A stretch of DNA of 54,181 nt from an uncultured Lachnospiraceae bacterium (GTDB taxonomy: Bacteria > Bacillota > Clostridia > Lachnospirales > Lachnospiraceae). The stretch is from NCBI GenBank assembly GCA_910588565.1, contig CAJUPF010000012.1:1-54181 (forward strand), written 5' to 3'. Numbering within the stretch: the stretch's first letter is position 1; each line of letters opens with the position of its first letter. Shown here in pieces: positions 44,976 to 53,376 of the stretch. Under the pieces are notes generated by a model that made no database searches, was not told the origin of the DNA, and worked only from the letters and a program-made list of their open reading frames with translations. The position numbers and the translations under genes are program-made.

Positions 44976-45592
44976 TGTGATTTCTCCCTGTTTTTATAGA
45001 TTGACTTCCAAAATTGTAAAAGCTGTTCAAAGTCCTGTCCCATCTGCGCAGCGTCCAGTTTGCCCCGTTGAAGCATTTCCCACAGATATCCTTCCGAAGC
45101 CCAGTACATTTCCCGGTACATCATCTGCAGATCAAGGCCGGGGACAAAATCATCCGGGTTTAATGCAGCCAGAGCGTCTGCGGCTTTCCGGTCGAAATAG
45201 TTGTGGTAACTGCTCTGGATTTCCCCGCTTATTTCCGGATCTTTTTCGTAAAAGGCTTTTATGCTGAAAGCAGCCATATGGGGGTGCTGCTCCATAATCA
45301 TAAATTTGGCTTTCATCCCCCGTTCCATCATATCAAACAGATCGGTAGGCTCATAGCAGCGGAATGCGTTTAGGTATTCCAGTGTGATTTGGGCAGCCGT
45401 ATCCCACAGAAAGAGATAAAACTCTTTTTTGTTGTGGAAATAGTGGAACAGAAGTGATTTGCTGATACCGGCAGCGCCGGCAATCTCGCTTACAGGGCTT
45501 TTCTTGTAGCTGTTTTGTGAAAAAACATAAAATCCTGCATTGATAATTCTTTGTTGTTTTTCTTCTGGAAGTTGAAAAAATTTTTTGTTCAT
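44972..45592 (-). CDS. TetR-family transcriptional regulator
   Basis: A 206-residue repressor-like protein. The start is ATG 45592 (MNKKFFQLPEEKQQRIINAG) with GGAGG before it; a further 84 open codons upstream run through the promoter and are rejected. The N-terminal helix-turn-helix is INAGFYVFSQNSYKKSPVSE, IAGAAGISKSLLFHYFHNKKEFYLFL, a textbook TetR domain. The C-terminal 140 residues form the ligand pocket. It heads the ABC export operon, and operator-like repeats overlap its own promoter. Confidence 0.92.
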   Translation of the reverse strand: MNKKFFQLPEEKQQRIINAGFYVFSQNSYKKSPVSEIAGAAGISKSLLFHYFHNKKEFYLFLWDTAAQITLEYLNAFRCYEPTDLFDMMERGMKAKFMIMEQHPHMAAFSIKAFYEKDPEISGEIQSSYHNYFDRKAADALAALNPDDFVPGLDLQMMYREMYWASEGYLWEMLQRGKLDAAQMGQDFEQLLQFWKSIYKNREKSQ

Positions 45593-45603
45593 AGACGCCT
45601 CCG

Positions 45604-45643
45604 TTGACCGAATCGGTTTATACTTATTATATCCGATTGACCG
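45604..45643 (-). promoter_or_regulatory. tetR promoter with operator repeats
   Basis: A minus-strand TATAAT (45631-45626) is flanked by two TTGACCG boxes (45604-45610 and 45637-45643), 33 bases apart. The first is part of the palindrome ACCGA-A-TCGGT (45607-45617). Autorepression is likely. Confidence 0.6.
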
Positions 45644-45859
45644 TTTTTGAGAAGACCCTTTGTGTATTTTACATATGTGAAAAGAGAAGGCGCACGGATG
45701 ATGTATCCGGCGAAGGGAGAATGGTTCCCTGAGATCGAAACTGCGGATGCTTATTCCCGGTTCAAATCCATTCAGCGGGCGTAACCAATCCAAATTAGCC
45801 CTGGCCACACTCAGATTGGGTGGCCAGGACGGTTCCGTCCGCATGATTCTGGCTTTTAT
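45644..45859. other. intergenic region between tetR and the MCP gene
   Basis: No gene seen. A 9-bp hairpin CCTGGCCAC/GTGGCCAGG (45800-45828) followed by GGACGG-TT-CCGTCC may terminate the MCP transcript, but lacks a T-run. Confidence 0.4.
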
Positions 45860-46804
45860 CTACCGTTCCGGATTCACATCCTTAATAATAGGCGGAATCT
45901 GGGAAAGCATGTTATCGATATCTTCAAACATGGCGCTTTTGGTTGTGCCAAGACTGCTGGCCCGTTTGATATGTTTAATAACTTCCTCATATTGGAGCTT
46001 GATATCATCAAAAAACTGGCAGATCGTCTGTAATTCATTTCTGGATTCATCGATTACGCCGGAAATCTCTCCCTGCACCGAAGAGGCGCCTTCCGCAGCC
46101 AGTGTGATTTGCTGAAAGGATTCATAGGTTTGGCCTACGAGGCCGGTGCCCTGTCCCAGTGTCTGTGACGATGACGTAATTTTATCATTTAATTCGGTTG
46201 TTCCGGATTCTACATTGTGGATGCCGGAGTCAGCGTCATTGGCAAGGATTTTGATTTCTTCCGCAAGCTCCTTGACTTTGGAGGCCACGACTGCAAACCC
46301 TTTGCCGTCTTCACCCGCCCTGGAAGCTTCAATCGATGCGTTGATCGCAAGGATATTTGTCTCTTCCGCTATGGAGACGATATTGTTGATACACTGGCGT
46401 ATGCCTTTTACAGCGCTTTGAAGGTGTACAAAGGTCTGCTCCATTTCCTGGAAGGTCGACTCGATTTCCATGGAAATATTTTTCAGGCTTTCCACCTGAT
46501 TTTCAGCGTCGGAAACGGATTGCGTAATAGAACTTTTGACATCTGAAAACTGTCCTGCAGCTTCGTTTATGCTGGTAAATGTTCCTCCGAACGCCTGCAG
46601 CTGATCCTGGAAGTGATCCGCTTTTTGCAGTACGCTGGAAAATGAATTCCGGATCATACCAAGCTCCAGCAAAGATTCCACTTCTTTTTGAATCAATTCA
46701 TCTCTGTAATCTTTTAAATGGTCTGTCACGTACAGTACCGGATAAAGGCTTTTTTCATTATGGTGTACCTGACCTGGTTTTTGTCGGTTTTTTATGGATA
46801 ACAA
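45860..46804 (-). CDS. soluble methyl-accepting chemotaxis-type signalling protein
   Basis: About 314 residues, no membrane helix. A long coiled coil leads to the conserved receptor hairpin: NIVSIAEETNILAINASIEA, SRAGEDGKGFAVVASKVKEL. This tip normally contacts CheA and CheW. The best start is TTG 46804, which has GGAGG seven bases before it; TTG 46825, inside the previous gene, lacks a site. The partner FIST gene ends 14 bases upstream, so sensing and signalling parts are probably encoded by separate coupled genes. No che or flagellar genes are in the window. Confidence 0.88.
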   Translation of the reverse strand: MLSIKNRQKPGQVHHNEKSLYPVLYVTDHLKDYRDELIQKEVESLLELGMIRNSFSSVLQKADHFQDQLQAFGGTFTSINEAAGQFSDVKSSITQSVSDAENQVESLKNISMEIESTFQEMEQTFVHLQSAVKGIRQCINNIVSIAEETNILAINASIEASRAGEDGKGFAVVASKVKELAEEIKILANDADSGIHNVESGTTELNDKITSSSQTLGQGTGLVGQTYESFQQITLAAEGASSVQGEISGVIDESRNELQTICQFFDDIKLQYEEVIKHIKRASSLGTTKSAMFEDIDNMLSQIPPIIKDVNPER

Positions 46805-46817
46805 TGTGTCCCCTCCT

Positions 46818-47873
46818 TTATTCAAATACGACGCAAGTCATAGACTGGTTGACAAAGCGGTTGTTGTAATGCTCGCCATATCCTACAAATCCTGCATGGC
46901 TGCCGAGCGCAGACATTTGCTGAAGATAGGTATTCATATAGTTTCGTTCGGAAAACAGTTTGTAGCGGAACAGGCAGTTGACGGAAAAAACGGCGGATCG
47001 TGTTGGAAAATCATGGCAGATTTGCTGGATGGTGTTTCGGGTGATCGCCTCATAGTCGCCCAGTTCTAACAGGATTAACACATCGGAATCATTGACCTGA
47101 CGAAAGCATGCCAGTGCATTTCCATTGACTTCTTTGATGGAAATAATGCAGGTATCATCCCCGTTGAGTTTACCGAAGGGATTCTGGAAGGTCTGCGTCA
47201 GGATCTCTTCGTCTGTTACATGGAGAATATTCTGATAGACCTGTTTGGCTGGTTTGCCGTTTAAAGAGCCGATAATATATTTTTCTTTATTCGTATTAGA
47301 GGCAATAAAACGGTAATTTCCAAGCTGATGATAAATATTTTCTTTGTACGTTTTGACACGTCCATTCCGATTTTTCACAATGGCGTATACGGCTGCGTCC
47401 TGATAAATCTTGCCGTTGGCAGAGACTTTGCCTGCATCTCCGGTTCCGCCGACTAAAGAAATGCCTTTTTGTTTCAGGGCGGTATTCATAGTGGTCAGCG
47501 CACAGGCGTCGTTTCCGGTGCAAAAATCAATACATACGGTATCCTGCTGTGTGCCGCCAACTTTTCTGATATCTTCTTCCAGACGATGTATGTATTTTAC
47601 CGGCATGACAGATACCTGTTCGAGTGCGTTTGCCGCCGCGCTGATTTCTCCCTGAAAGGCTATGACGCCGACTCCTTTTTCTGCGATTCTGGTATCATAA
47701 CTCATTCCAACGCATCCGATGCTGGGGACTTTTGGAAATTGTTTTTCCAAATCCTTTACATGGGATTCAAACTGGGTATCATTTGAAAACAGCATGATAA
47801 ATTGTGGATTGGTCAATCCGGTTACCGCTTCTGACAGATTCCCCCTTTGGCTCATTCCAAAAAACTGTTTCAT
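46818..47873 (-). CDS. FIST-domain sensory protein
   Basis: A 351-residue protein from ATG 47873 (MKQFFGMSQRGNLSEAVTGL, AAAGGAG upstream). The N-terminal FIST domain shows FSNDTQFESHVKDLEKQFP, IGCVGMSYDTRIAEKGVGV and a GISLVGGTGDAGK loop; the FIST_C domain follows (NPFGKLNGDDTCII, LLELGDY, FSVNCLFRYKLFSERN). FIST domains are ligand sensors thought to bind small molecules such as amino acids, often tied to chemotaxis or c-di-GMP outputs. It is followed by an MCP signalling gene. There is no membrane segment. Confidence 0.9.
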   Translation of the reverse strand: MKQFFGMSQRGNLSEAVTGLTNPQFIMLFSNDTQFESHVKDLEKQFPKVPSIGCVGMSYDTRIAEKGVGVIAFQGEISAAANALEQVSVMPVKYIHRLEEDIRKVGGTQQDTVCIDFCTGNDACALTTMNTALKQKGISLVGGTGDAGKVSANGKIYQDAAVYAIVKNRNGRVKTYKENIYHQLGNYRFIASNTNKEKYIIGSLNGKPAKQVYQNILHVTDEEILTQTFQNPFGKLNGDDTCIISIKEVNGNALACFRQVNDSDVLILLELGDYEAITRNTIQQICHDFPTRSAVFSVNCLFRYKLFSERNYMNTYLQQMSALGSHAGFVGYGEHYNNRFVNQSMTCVVFE

Positions 47874-47906
47874 ATTGCCTTTCTCCTTTTCTGAATTTGT
47901 AATTGG

Positions 47907-47932
47907 GTAACAGCGAGTATTTGAGCTGTTAC
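47907..47932. repeat. inverted repeat in the FIST gene leader
   Basis: GTAACAGC (47907-47914) and GCTGTTAC (47925-47932) around a 10-base loop, between promoter and start codon; an operator or leader hairpin. Confidence 0.6.
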
Positions 47933-47960
47933 GTAATTGACGTTTCGATATATAGGTCTG

Positions 47961-47990
47961 ATTATACTTGAAAAGAAACAGATACGTCAA
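47961..47990 (-). promoter_or_regulatory. promoter of the FIST-MCP operon
   Basis: Minus-strand TTGACG (47990-47985) and TATAAT (47966-47961), 18 bases apart. Confidence 0.7.
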
Positions 47991-48036
47991 TCATTTTATT
48001 TTGTTTTGGCCAAAAAGGGAGCAAAGCGGATATCTG

Positions 48037-48849
48037 TTATTTTTGCTGTTTCCTTTTTAACCAGGTTTCATCGTCTTCGTAAAAAGCGGCCTGTTCCGGA
48101 AAAGCTTCTGCAATCTGTTTTTCAATGGAAAAAACTTCATTCATGGTATCGTACAGCAGAAAATCCGCTGCGTACAGGATAAACCATATTCCGGTAAACG
48201 GAAGCAGGAGGACAGACCAGGGAAGAAATAATAGTAAAATGCCCCAATATAAAATCTGAAGCAGTGCGCAGCCCAGTGTTTTCCAGAGAAATCGGGCGCA
48301 AAACAGCAGGCAGCTGCAAAAACGTTCTTTACTGGACTGCTCAAACAATACGATCAACGGCCAGTACAGCGAAAAGAACATGGTAAGGATCACCAGTCCA
48401 AACAGATAAACCGCATAGGTTCCAGGGCCGGGAGACTTAGAGGCCCGCCAGATCATCAGCAGCATAAAGGAATAAAATCCAAGCAGCAGGCCAAGCAGAA
48501 TGCCGGGGAGGACTGACTGGCGCCAGTTCTGCTGGAAGGCGTGCCTGTAATTATCCATGCATTTGCCCGGAGCGTCCCGGAGGCTTCGGAATATTGTATC
48601 ATGCATACAGGAAAGCGCAGGGCCAGCGGCTGCGCCGCCAATGATACAGGCGGGGATCAGAATCAGTATGCTGGATGAAAGAATGGCAGTCAGGATTCCA
48701 AGGGCCAGCGGAAGAAAACCCAGAACGGTCAGCAGATTTACAAAGAGAAAACGTTTCAGATCCCGCTCTAATAATTCGCTGAAACGTGCGGGGCCTGTCA
48801 GCCTCTGTCCGGTTCCGGCCTGCATATAGTTTTTGGTAAATAAAGCCAT
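48037..48849 (-). CDS. YesL-like (DUF624) membrane protein
   Basis: A 270-residue protein with about six membrane helices (for example FVNLLTVLGFLPLALGILTA, GILLGLLLGFYSFMLLMIW, LVILTMFFSLYWPLIVLF). The pattern of an N-terminal RDLKRF segment followed by AGPALSCMHDTIFRSLRDAP resembles the DUF624/YesL family, which commonly accompanies LplB/LplC-type sugar importers. It is the last gene of the LacI-headed operon. Its function is not known; a role with the divergent importer is inferred from context. Confidence 0.75.
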   Translation of the reverse strand: MALFTKNYMQAGTGQRLTGPARFSELLERDLKRFLFVNLLTVLGFLPLALGILTAILSSSILILIPACIIGGAAAGPALSCMHDTIFRSLRDAPGKCMDNYRHAFQQNWRQSVLPGILLGLLLGFYSFMLLMIWRASKSPGPGTYAVYLFGLVILTMFFSLYWPLIVLFEQSSKERFCSCLLFCARFLWKTLGCALLQILYWGILLLFLPWSVLLLPFTGIWFILYAADFLLYDTMNEVFSIEKQIAEAFPEQAAFYEDDETWLKRKQQK

Positions 48850-48861
48850 TGTAATTCCTCC

Positions 48862-49449
48862 TTAATCGGTGTAAGTGCAGCCGTTTAAAAAATCGGCCAT
48901 CATATGTTTCAGATCATCCGTAAACTGTTCCTGGCAGGTAAGCTCCGCGCAGACGGCGCTTCTGCCATTGGTGCAAAAGGCGGATACGCCTCTGTCATAG
49001 GGGTTTTCTTCATTGGTGCAGTTATAGGTAATCAGCGTGTAGGACTGCCCGCCGCAAGTGATTTCTTCTTCTGTTAAAATCTCATAATTGGATCTGGCGG
49101 CGGTAATCCAGTTGTCCATATGTTCCTGCGCTTTTTCAGGATTCTTTGCTTCGCCCAGCAGGAGGTAAAGGCTTGCGTCATACAGATCAACCGTGTCCCC
49201 GTCGCAGTTTTCATAAGGGATAGATGCATCAATTCCCCAGGATACATAATACAGGCCGTCAGCGGCTAAGGTTCCGTTATTATCTACCAGAGTAAATCTG
49301 TCATTGGCGTTATCTACCTGCAGGCTGTTTCCAACGGGCACTTTTTCCAGAGTCTGATCAGGCGCTTCCTCTTGAATCAGGGAAGCGGAAGAACAGCCGG
49401 CAAGCAGGATGGATGCACAAAGCGTACAGAACAGAATGTTATATTTCAT
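48862..49449 (-). CDS. small lipoprotein of unknown function
   Basis: A 195-residue predicted lipoprotein. The signal MKYNILFCTLCASILLAGCS has a standard lipobox LAGC. The mature part has a beta-rich, acidic look (FTLVDNNGTLAADGLYYVSW) with four cysteines that could pair outside the cell (ITCGGQ, YNCTNE, AFCTNG, LTCQEQ). GGAGG lies before the ATG. It lies 13 bases after the membrane-anchored gene and before YesL. No family recognised. Confidence 0.75.
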   Translation of the reverse strand: MKYNILFCTLCASILLAGCSSASLIQEEAPDQTLEKVPVGNSLQVDNANDRFTLVDNNGTLAADGLYYVSWGIDASIPYENCDGDTVDLYDASLYLLLGEAKNPEKAQEHMDNWITAARSNYEILTEEEITCGGQSYTLITYNCTNEENPYDRGVSAFCTNGRSAVCAELTCQEQFTDDLKHMMADFLNGCTYTD

Positions 49450-49462
49450 GGATCGGGCCTCC

Positions 49463-50122
49463 TTAATTTTTATCGATCAGTGAATCCCAGAGTTCATCGC
49501 ATTTTTCTGCGTAATCGGTACGGCGTTCGGTGTAAAAACACCGTCTTCCAAAGGAACAGCCAGCCAGCAGCTCCTGGCTGTTTTTGGTTATGGTTTCTCC
49601 CGCTGTGACGACAGAGCAGGAACCAAGCTTCAGCCCGGAAAGGGCTGCGCAGTCCGTCCACAGAACGGTTTTATCTTCTGTGGAAGCATCTGCGTCTTCT
49701 GGGCAGCTTCCATCGAAACGGGCAAGGACATGGAAATCCCTCTGGAACTGCTCTGCGTCTTCCATCAGGAAAAAGTAGCTTTCACAGTCATTGATATCAG
49801 CCGTCAGGGTGATTTCAGCAGCATAGGCATACTGCGCCAGTTCCGGATCTGTTGTGCTGCCGCTGCTGATGTACTGGTTAACTTTGACAAGAACCTCTCC
49901 ATACTGGTTAAAATCCAGTTCGTTTCCCAGACTGGAAAATGCAGTTTCCAGGGCGGATACGGTATCTTCCGGAAGCATGACCTTTCCGATATATGCAATC
50001 TGGAAATCAGGCTGTTTTTCCCACAGGCCAAGATAGCTGCCGGCCAGATTACAGATAATTCCAAGGAGGACAGCGCCGCAGATAACATACCAGTTATTGT
50101 AGTGCCACCAGTTTTTTATCAT
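49463..50122 (-). CDS. membrane-anchored extracytoplasmic protein of unknown function
   Basis: 219 residues from ATG 50122 (MIKNWWHYNNWYVICGAVLL). One N-terminal membrane helix (WYVICGAVLLGIICNLAGSY) anchors a largely outer domain rich in Asp, Glu and Ser, with several cysteines (DCESYFF, DCAALSGLKLGSCS, AGCSFGRRCF). The start codon is 2 bases after the LacI stop and shares the AGGAGG of its end. The frame is open 40 codons further upstream inside lacI, rejected. It resembles no enzyme family I know. Confidence 0.78.
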   Translation of the reverse strand: MIKNWWHYNNWYVICGAVLLGIICNLAGSYLGLWEKQPDFQIAYIGKVMLPEDTVSALETAFSSLGNELDFNQYGEVLVKVNQYISSGSTTDPELAQYAYAAEITLTADINDCESYFFLMEDAEQFQRDFHVLARFDGSCPEDADASTEDKTVLWTDCAALSGLKLGSCSVVTAGETITKNSQELLAGCSFGRRCFYTERRTDYAEKCDELWDSLIDKN

Positions 50123-50124
50123 CT

Positions 50125-51135
50125 TTATCCCTCCTGGACATAATCGGATTCTAGGGTTGTTCCTCCGTAACAATAAGTGACGGGAAGACAGATCAGAGGA
50201 GGTTTCGCCGATCTGTTTTCCTGTAGCAGAAGATCTACGCACAGTTCCGCCAGTTCAGGCACGGGCTGTATAATCGTGGAACATACATAGTCTTTATCCC
50301 CCATAAGGCGTATACCGTCAAAACCGATGAGCTGGATATCCTCCGGAACCCGCAGATTCAGGTTGCGCAGCATCTGTAAGACCAGATAGGCAAGCGAATC
50401 CGTAACGCAGAAAATACCGTCAAATGCCAGTTTCTTGTCCTTCATATGGTTTTTTAAAAATGTTTCAAATTCCCCATAAGGTTCCCCGTCACTTAGGATT
50501 TTCATTTCATAGGAAAGCCCGCGGGAGAGGCAGCCGTTTTCAAAACCGGCTTTCCGTTTGTTGGGTTCATTGGTCAGAGACGATCCGATCCGCAGGAACG
50601 CGACATGTTTACAGCCCAGATCGGCAAGTTTTTCAGCGGCAAGCTGTCCCCCGGCAAAATTATCGCTGGACACACAGGGGATTTTGGCTCCTATGGAACG
50701 GTCAATAGAGACAAACGGGGTGTCTTCTTCTATCATAAGATTGGGATTGTAGGTCAGGCCGATGATGCCGTCCACTTTGTTCTGCTGTGCCATGGTAACG
50801 TATTCCTGTTCCAGGCTTACATCATAGTCGGTACAGCAGAGCAGCATCCGGTATTTTCGCTTTAAAAGCGCAAGGTTAATCTGATGGGTAAGATATGCAA
50901 AATAGGGATTCTGGGTATTTGGAATCAGAAAAGCGATGGTGTAGGTTTTATTTGCCTTGAGTCCCTGGGCATAGCTGTTTACCTGGTAATTCAGTTTTTT
51001 TATAGCCGCTTCCACACGGATTTTGTAAGAGTCGCCAACAGGCAGCCCGTTGACAACTTTGGAAACCGTACCTAGTGCGACGCCGGCTTCTCTGGCAACG
51101 TCTTTCATGGTTGGTGCAGGATTTTCTTTTTTCAT
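50125..51135 (-). CDS. LacI-family transcriptional regulator
   Basis: A 336-residue repressor. Helix-turn-helix TMKDVAREAGVALGTVSKVVNG (about 9-30), then the sensor domain with YTIAFLIPNTQNPYFAYLTH, VDGIIGLTYNP, AAEKLADLGCKHVAFLRIGS and FDGIFCVTDSLAYLV. It heads a four-gene minus-strand operon (two extracytoplasmic proteins and YesL) and is divergent from an LplB/LplC importer. TGAAACGTTTCA-type sites in the shared 360-bp region are the likely operators, so it probably controls both directions. Confidence 0.92.
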   Translation of the reverse strand: MKKENPAPTMKDVAREAGVALGTVSKVVNGLPVGDSYKIRVEAAIKKLNYQVNSYAQGLKANKTYTIAFLIPNTQNPYFAYLTHQINLALLKRKYRMLLCCTDYDVSLEQEYVTMAQQNKVDGIIGLTYNPNLMIEEDTPFVSIDRSIGAKIPCVSSDNFAGGQLAAEKLADLGCKHVAFLRIGSSLTNEPNKRKAGFENGCLSRGLSYEMKILSDGEPYGEFETFLKNHMKDKKLAFDGIFCVTDSLAYLVLQMLRNLNLRVPEDIQLIGFDGIRLMGDKDYVCSTIIQPVPELAELCVDLLLQENRSAKPPLICLPVTYCYGGTTLESDYVQEG

Positions 51136-51153
51136 ATAGACCTCCGTTATTTG

Positions 51154-51165
51154 TGAAATGTTTCA
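51154..51165. promoter_or_regulatory. LacI-type operator near lacI
   Basis: TGAAATGTTTCA, a perfect-length palindromic variant of the consensus TGAAACGTTTCA, just upstream of the lacI start. Confidence 0.7.
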
Positions 51166-51187
51166 TTTGTGTTTGTTGTATGCTGTA

Positions 51188-51216
51188 ATTATACCGAAAT
51201 AAAAATGAAATGTAAA
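51188..51216 (-). promoter_or_regulatory. lacI promoter
   Basis: Minus-strand TTTACA (51216-51211) and TATAAT (51193-51188), 17-base spacer. Confidence 0.7.
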
Positions 51217-51236
51217 GAGGTTTGTGAAATAAAATT

Positions 51237-51250
51237 GAGAAACGTTTCAT
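51237..51250. promoter_or_regulatory. LacI-type operator between the divergent promoters
   Basis: Perfect palindrome GAAACGTTTC (51239-51248) inside TGAGAAACGTTTCAT. Confidence 0.75.
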
Positions 51251-51347
51251 GAAAATAGTAGTAAGGAAAATTGCACAAAAATAGCAGAATTATTTTGTAT
51301 AAAACAACGAAATAAATAAAAATAGCCAATAAAACAAAGAAAAACAA

Positions 51348-51376
51348 TTGACTTAAATAACAGAAAATGTTAAATT
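51348..51376 (+). promoter_or_regulatory. promoter of the sugar-importer operon
   Basis: TTGACT (51348-51353) and TAAATT (51371-51376), 17-base spacer. Related sites lie downstream: AATAACGTTTCA (51391-51402), the half-site TGAAAC (51423-51428) and TTTCATGAAA (51452-51461), positioned to repress. Confidence 0.6.
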
Positions 51377-51496
51377 TTAGTCACATTTAAAATAACGTTT
51401 CACGAAAATGCGCGCAAAAGCATGAAACAAACAAAATGATTTCAAATGCTGTTTCATGAAATCATATTACCAACAAATGAAAGGAGAGAACAAGTT

Positions 51497-52435
51497 ATGA
51501 AAAACAGCAAGCCAGCGGTTATGGCGATGCCATCGAAAGGAAAACCGCTGAAAAGACAGCTGATGGATCATTGGCAGTTATACGCAATGCTTGTGATTCC
51601 TGTTCTGCTGACAATTATTTATAAGTACATACCTATGTATGGCATACAGATTGCGTTCCGGGATTACAAGGCGAGCAAGGGGATGATAGGCAGCGAATGG
51701 GTCGGGCTCGAATGGTTCCAGCGGTTTTTCAGTGCGCCAACCTGTACGAGAATGCTTAAGAATACGGTGTTGTTAAGCCTTTACAGCCTGCTCTGGAGTT
51801 TTCCGATTCCGATTATCCTTGCTCTGATGCTGAATCAGATGCGGTTCCAGCGGTTTAAAAGAACGACACAGACGGTACTGTATGCGCCGCACTTTATTTC
51901 TACCATGGTTATCTGTGGTATGATCCGTATCTTTTTAAGTCCGTCCGGCGGATTAATTAACCTGATTGCGGGGACTTCCATAGATTTCCTGACAGAATCT
52001 GCCGCGTTCCGTACGATTTACATTGCTTCCGGTATCTGGCAGGATGCAGGCTGGGGAATTATCGTTTATATGGCAACTCTGGCAAATGTGGATACTTCTC
52101 TGTATGAGGCGGCAAAAGTGGATGGGGCGTCTTTGTTCCAGAGAATCTTAAATATCGATATACCAGAACTGACGTCGATTATGGTTTTAAACCTGATTAT
52201 GAGCGCCGGCAATCTGATGAACGTGGGATTTGAGAAAGTCTGGCTGTTACAGACAGATTTGAATAAGGCGACCAGCGATGTCATTGCGGTATATGTTTAC
52301 CAGCAGGGTATTGAAAATGCCAAGTACAGTTATTCTACCGCGGTGGGATTGTTTAACACAGTGGTGAATATTATCCTGCTGATTGTGGTGAATAAGATCG
52401 CGGGTAAGATATCCGAAGATACGAGTTTTGTATAG
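51497..52435 (+). CDS. LplB-type sugar ABC transporter permease
   Basis: A 312-residue inner permease of the carbohydrate uptake family. It has about six membrane helices and the LplB-type start (WQLYAMLVIPVLLTIIYKYIPMYGIQIAF). The ATPase-contact EAA motif is YEAAKVDGASLFQRILNIDIPELTS. ATG 51497 has AAAGGAGAG; the 17 open codons before it overlap an operator and are rejected. It is followed by a second permease and a binding lipoprotein. No ATPase gene is in the window; such importers often use a shared MsmK-type ATPase. Confidence 0.93.
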   Translation: MKNSKPAVMAMPSKGKPLKRQLMDHWQLYAMLVIPVLLTIIYKYIPMYGIQIAFRDYKASKGMIGSEWVGLEWFQRFFSAPTCTRMLKNTVLLSLYSLLWSFPIPIILALMLNQMRFQRFKRTTQTVLYAPHFISTMVICGMIRIFLSPSGGLINLIAGTSIDFLTESAAFRTIYIASGIWQDAGWGIIVYMATLANVDTSLYEAAKVDGASLFQRILNIDIPELTSIMVLNLIMSAGNLMNVGFEKVWLLQTDLNKATSDVIAVYVYQQGIENAKYSYSTAVGLFNTVVNIILLIVVNKIAGKISEDTSFV

Positions 52436-52445
52436 GAGGTGCAGT

Positions 52446-53354
52446 ATGAAAGCGAATGCAAAAGCCGGAAAGCTCTCAGGGCTTTCGGAAAAAAGCAGCG
52501 ATATTATTTTGGTTCTGATTTGCGCTGTAGTTCTGTTGATTGTTGCCTACCCATTGTATTATGTGCTGATTGCTTCTGTGTCAGATCCATATGATGTGTA
52601 TGCCGGAAAAACATTCCTGCTGCCCAGCGGTTTTACTTTGGACGGGTACAAATCAGTATTTGCCGATCCCAATATTCTGACGGGGCTTTTAAACAGTTTT
52701 AAGTATACAATTGTCGGTACGGTATTTTCTGTGGCCATGCTGTATCTGTCTGCATATCCGCTCAGTGTAAAAAGTCTGCCCGGGAGAAAATGGTTAAGTA
52801 TATTTTTTATAATCACGATGTATTTTGGAGGCGGACTGGTTCCGACTTATCTGGTTGTAAAACATACGGGGCTGATCAATAATATGTGGGCGCTGTTCCT
52901 TCCGGGAAGCGTTGGCGTCGGAAATATGATTATTATGCGGAATTTCTTTGAGAACAGCATTCCAAAGGAAATGATTGAAGCGGCGGAAATTGACGGCGCA
53001 TCCAAATGGACCACATTTATCCGTATTGTAGTGCCTTTAAGCCGTTCGATTATGGCTGTTATGGTGGTATTTTCTATGGTTGCATACTGGAATGACTGGT
53101 TTACGGCGATGATTTACCTGCCGGGAACGCAGCATGCACCGCTGCCGCTTGTTCTGCGTAATATTTTGATTAAAAGTTCTGCGAGCGCCAGTCAGGCGAG
53201 CACGGTATCCGGCGGTTATGCCGAGCTGAATAAGATGACGGAAATGATAAAGTTTTCATCGATTATTGTAGCGGCATTCCCGATGCTGGTGATTTATCCG
53301 TTTGTACAGAAGTACTTTGAAAAGGGCTTTATGGCCGGTGCGGTAAAAGGCTAG
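52446..53354 (+). CDS. LplC/YtcP-type sugar ABC transporter permease
   Basis: A 302-residue second permease, six membrane helices, with the family start DIILVLICAVVLLIVAYPLYYVLI and the phrase FTLDGYKSVF. The EAA loop is MIEAAEIDGASKWTTFIRIVVPLSR. The C-terminus ends EKGFMAGAVKG, as in most LplC/YtcP proteins. ATG 52446 has AGGAGGTG at good spacing. It forms the membrane channel together with the preceding gene. Confidence 0.93.
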   Translation: MKANAKAGKLSGLSEKSSDIILVLICAVVLLIVAYPLYYVLIASVSDPYDVYAGKTFLLPSGFTLDGYKSVFADPNILTGLLNSFKYTIVGTVFSVAMLYLSAYPLSVKSLPGRKWLSIFFIITMYFGGGLVPTYLVVKHTGLINNMWALFLPGSVGVGNMIIMRNFFENSIPKEMIEAAEIDGASKWTTFIRIVVPLSRSIMAVMVVFSMVAYWNDWFTAMIYLPGTQHAPLPLVLRNILIKSSASASQASTVSGGYAELNKMTEMIKFSSIIVAAFPMLVIYPFVQKYFEKGFMAGAVKG

Positions 53355-53376
53355 AAACAGGAAAGGAAAATGGTTT

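Noticed and set aside
45745..45790. GGTTCAAATCC string resembling a tRNA T-loop
   Set aside because: Only two pairs flank the loop and no acceptor or anticodon stem can be built on either strand.
45593..45844. 84-codon extension of the TetR gene
   Set aside because: It runs through the promoter and operator region; ATG 45592 has GGAGG and starts the conserved TetR domain.
48557..48829. Open frames opposite the minus-strand operons
   Set aside because: They follow the codon periodicity of the real gene on the other strand and have no ribosome sites or family motifs.
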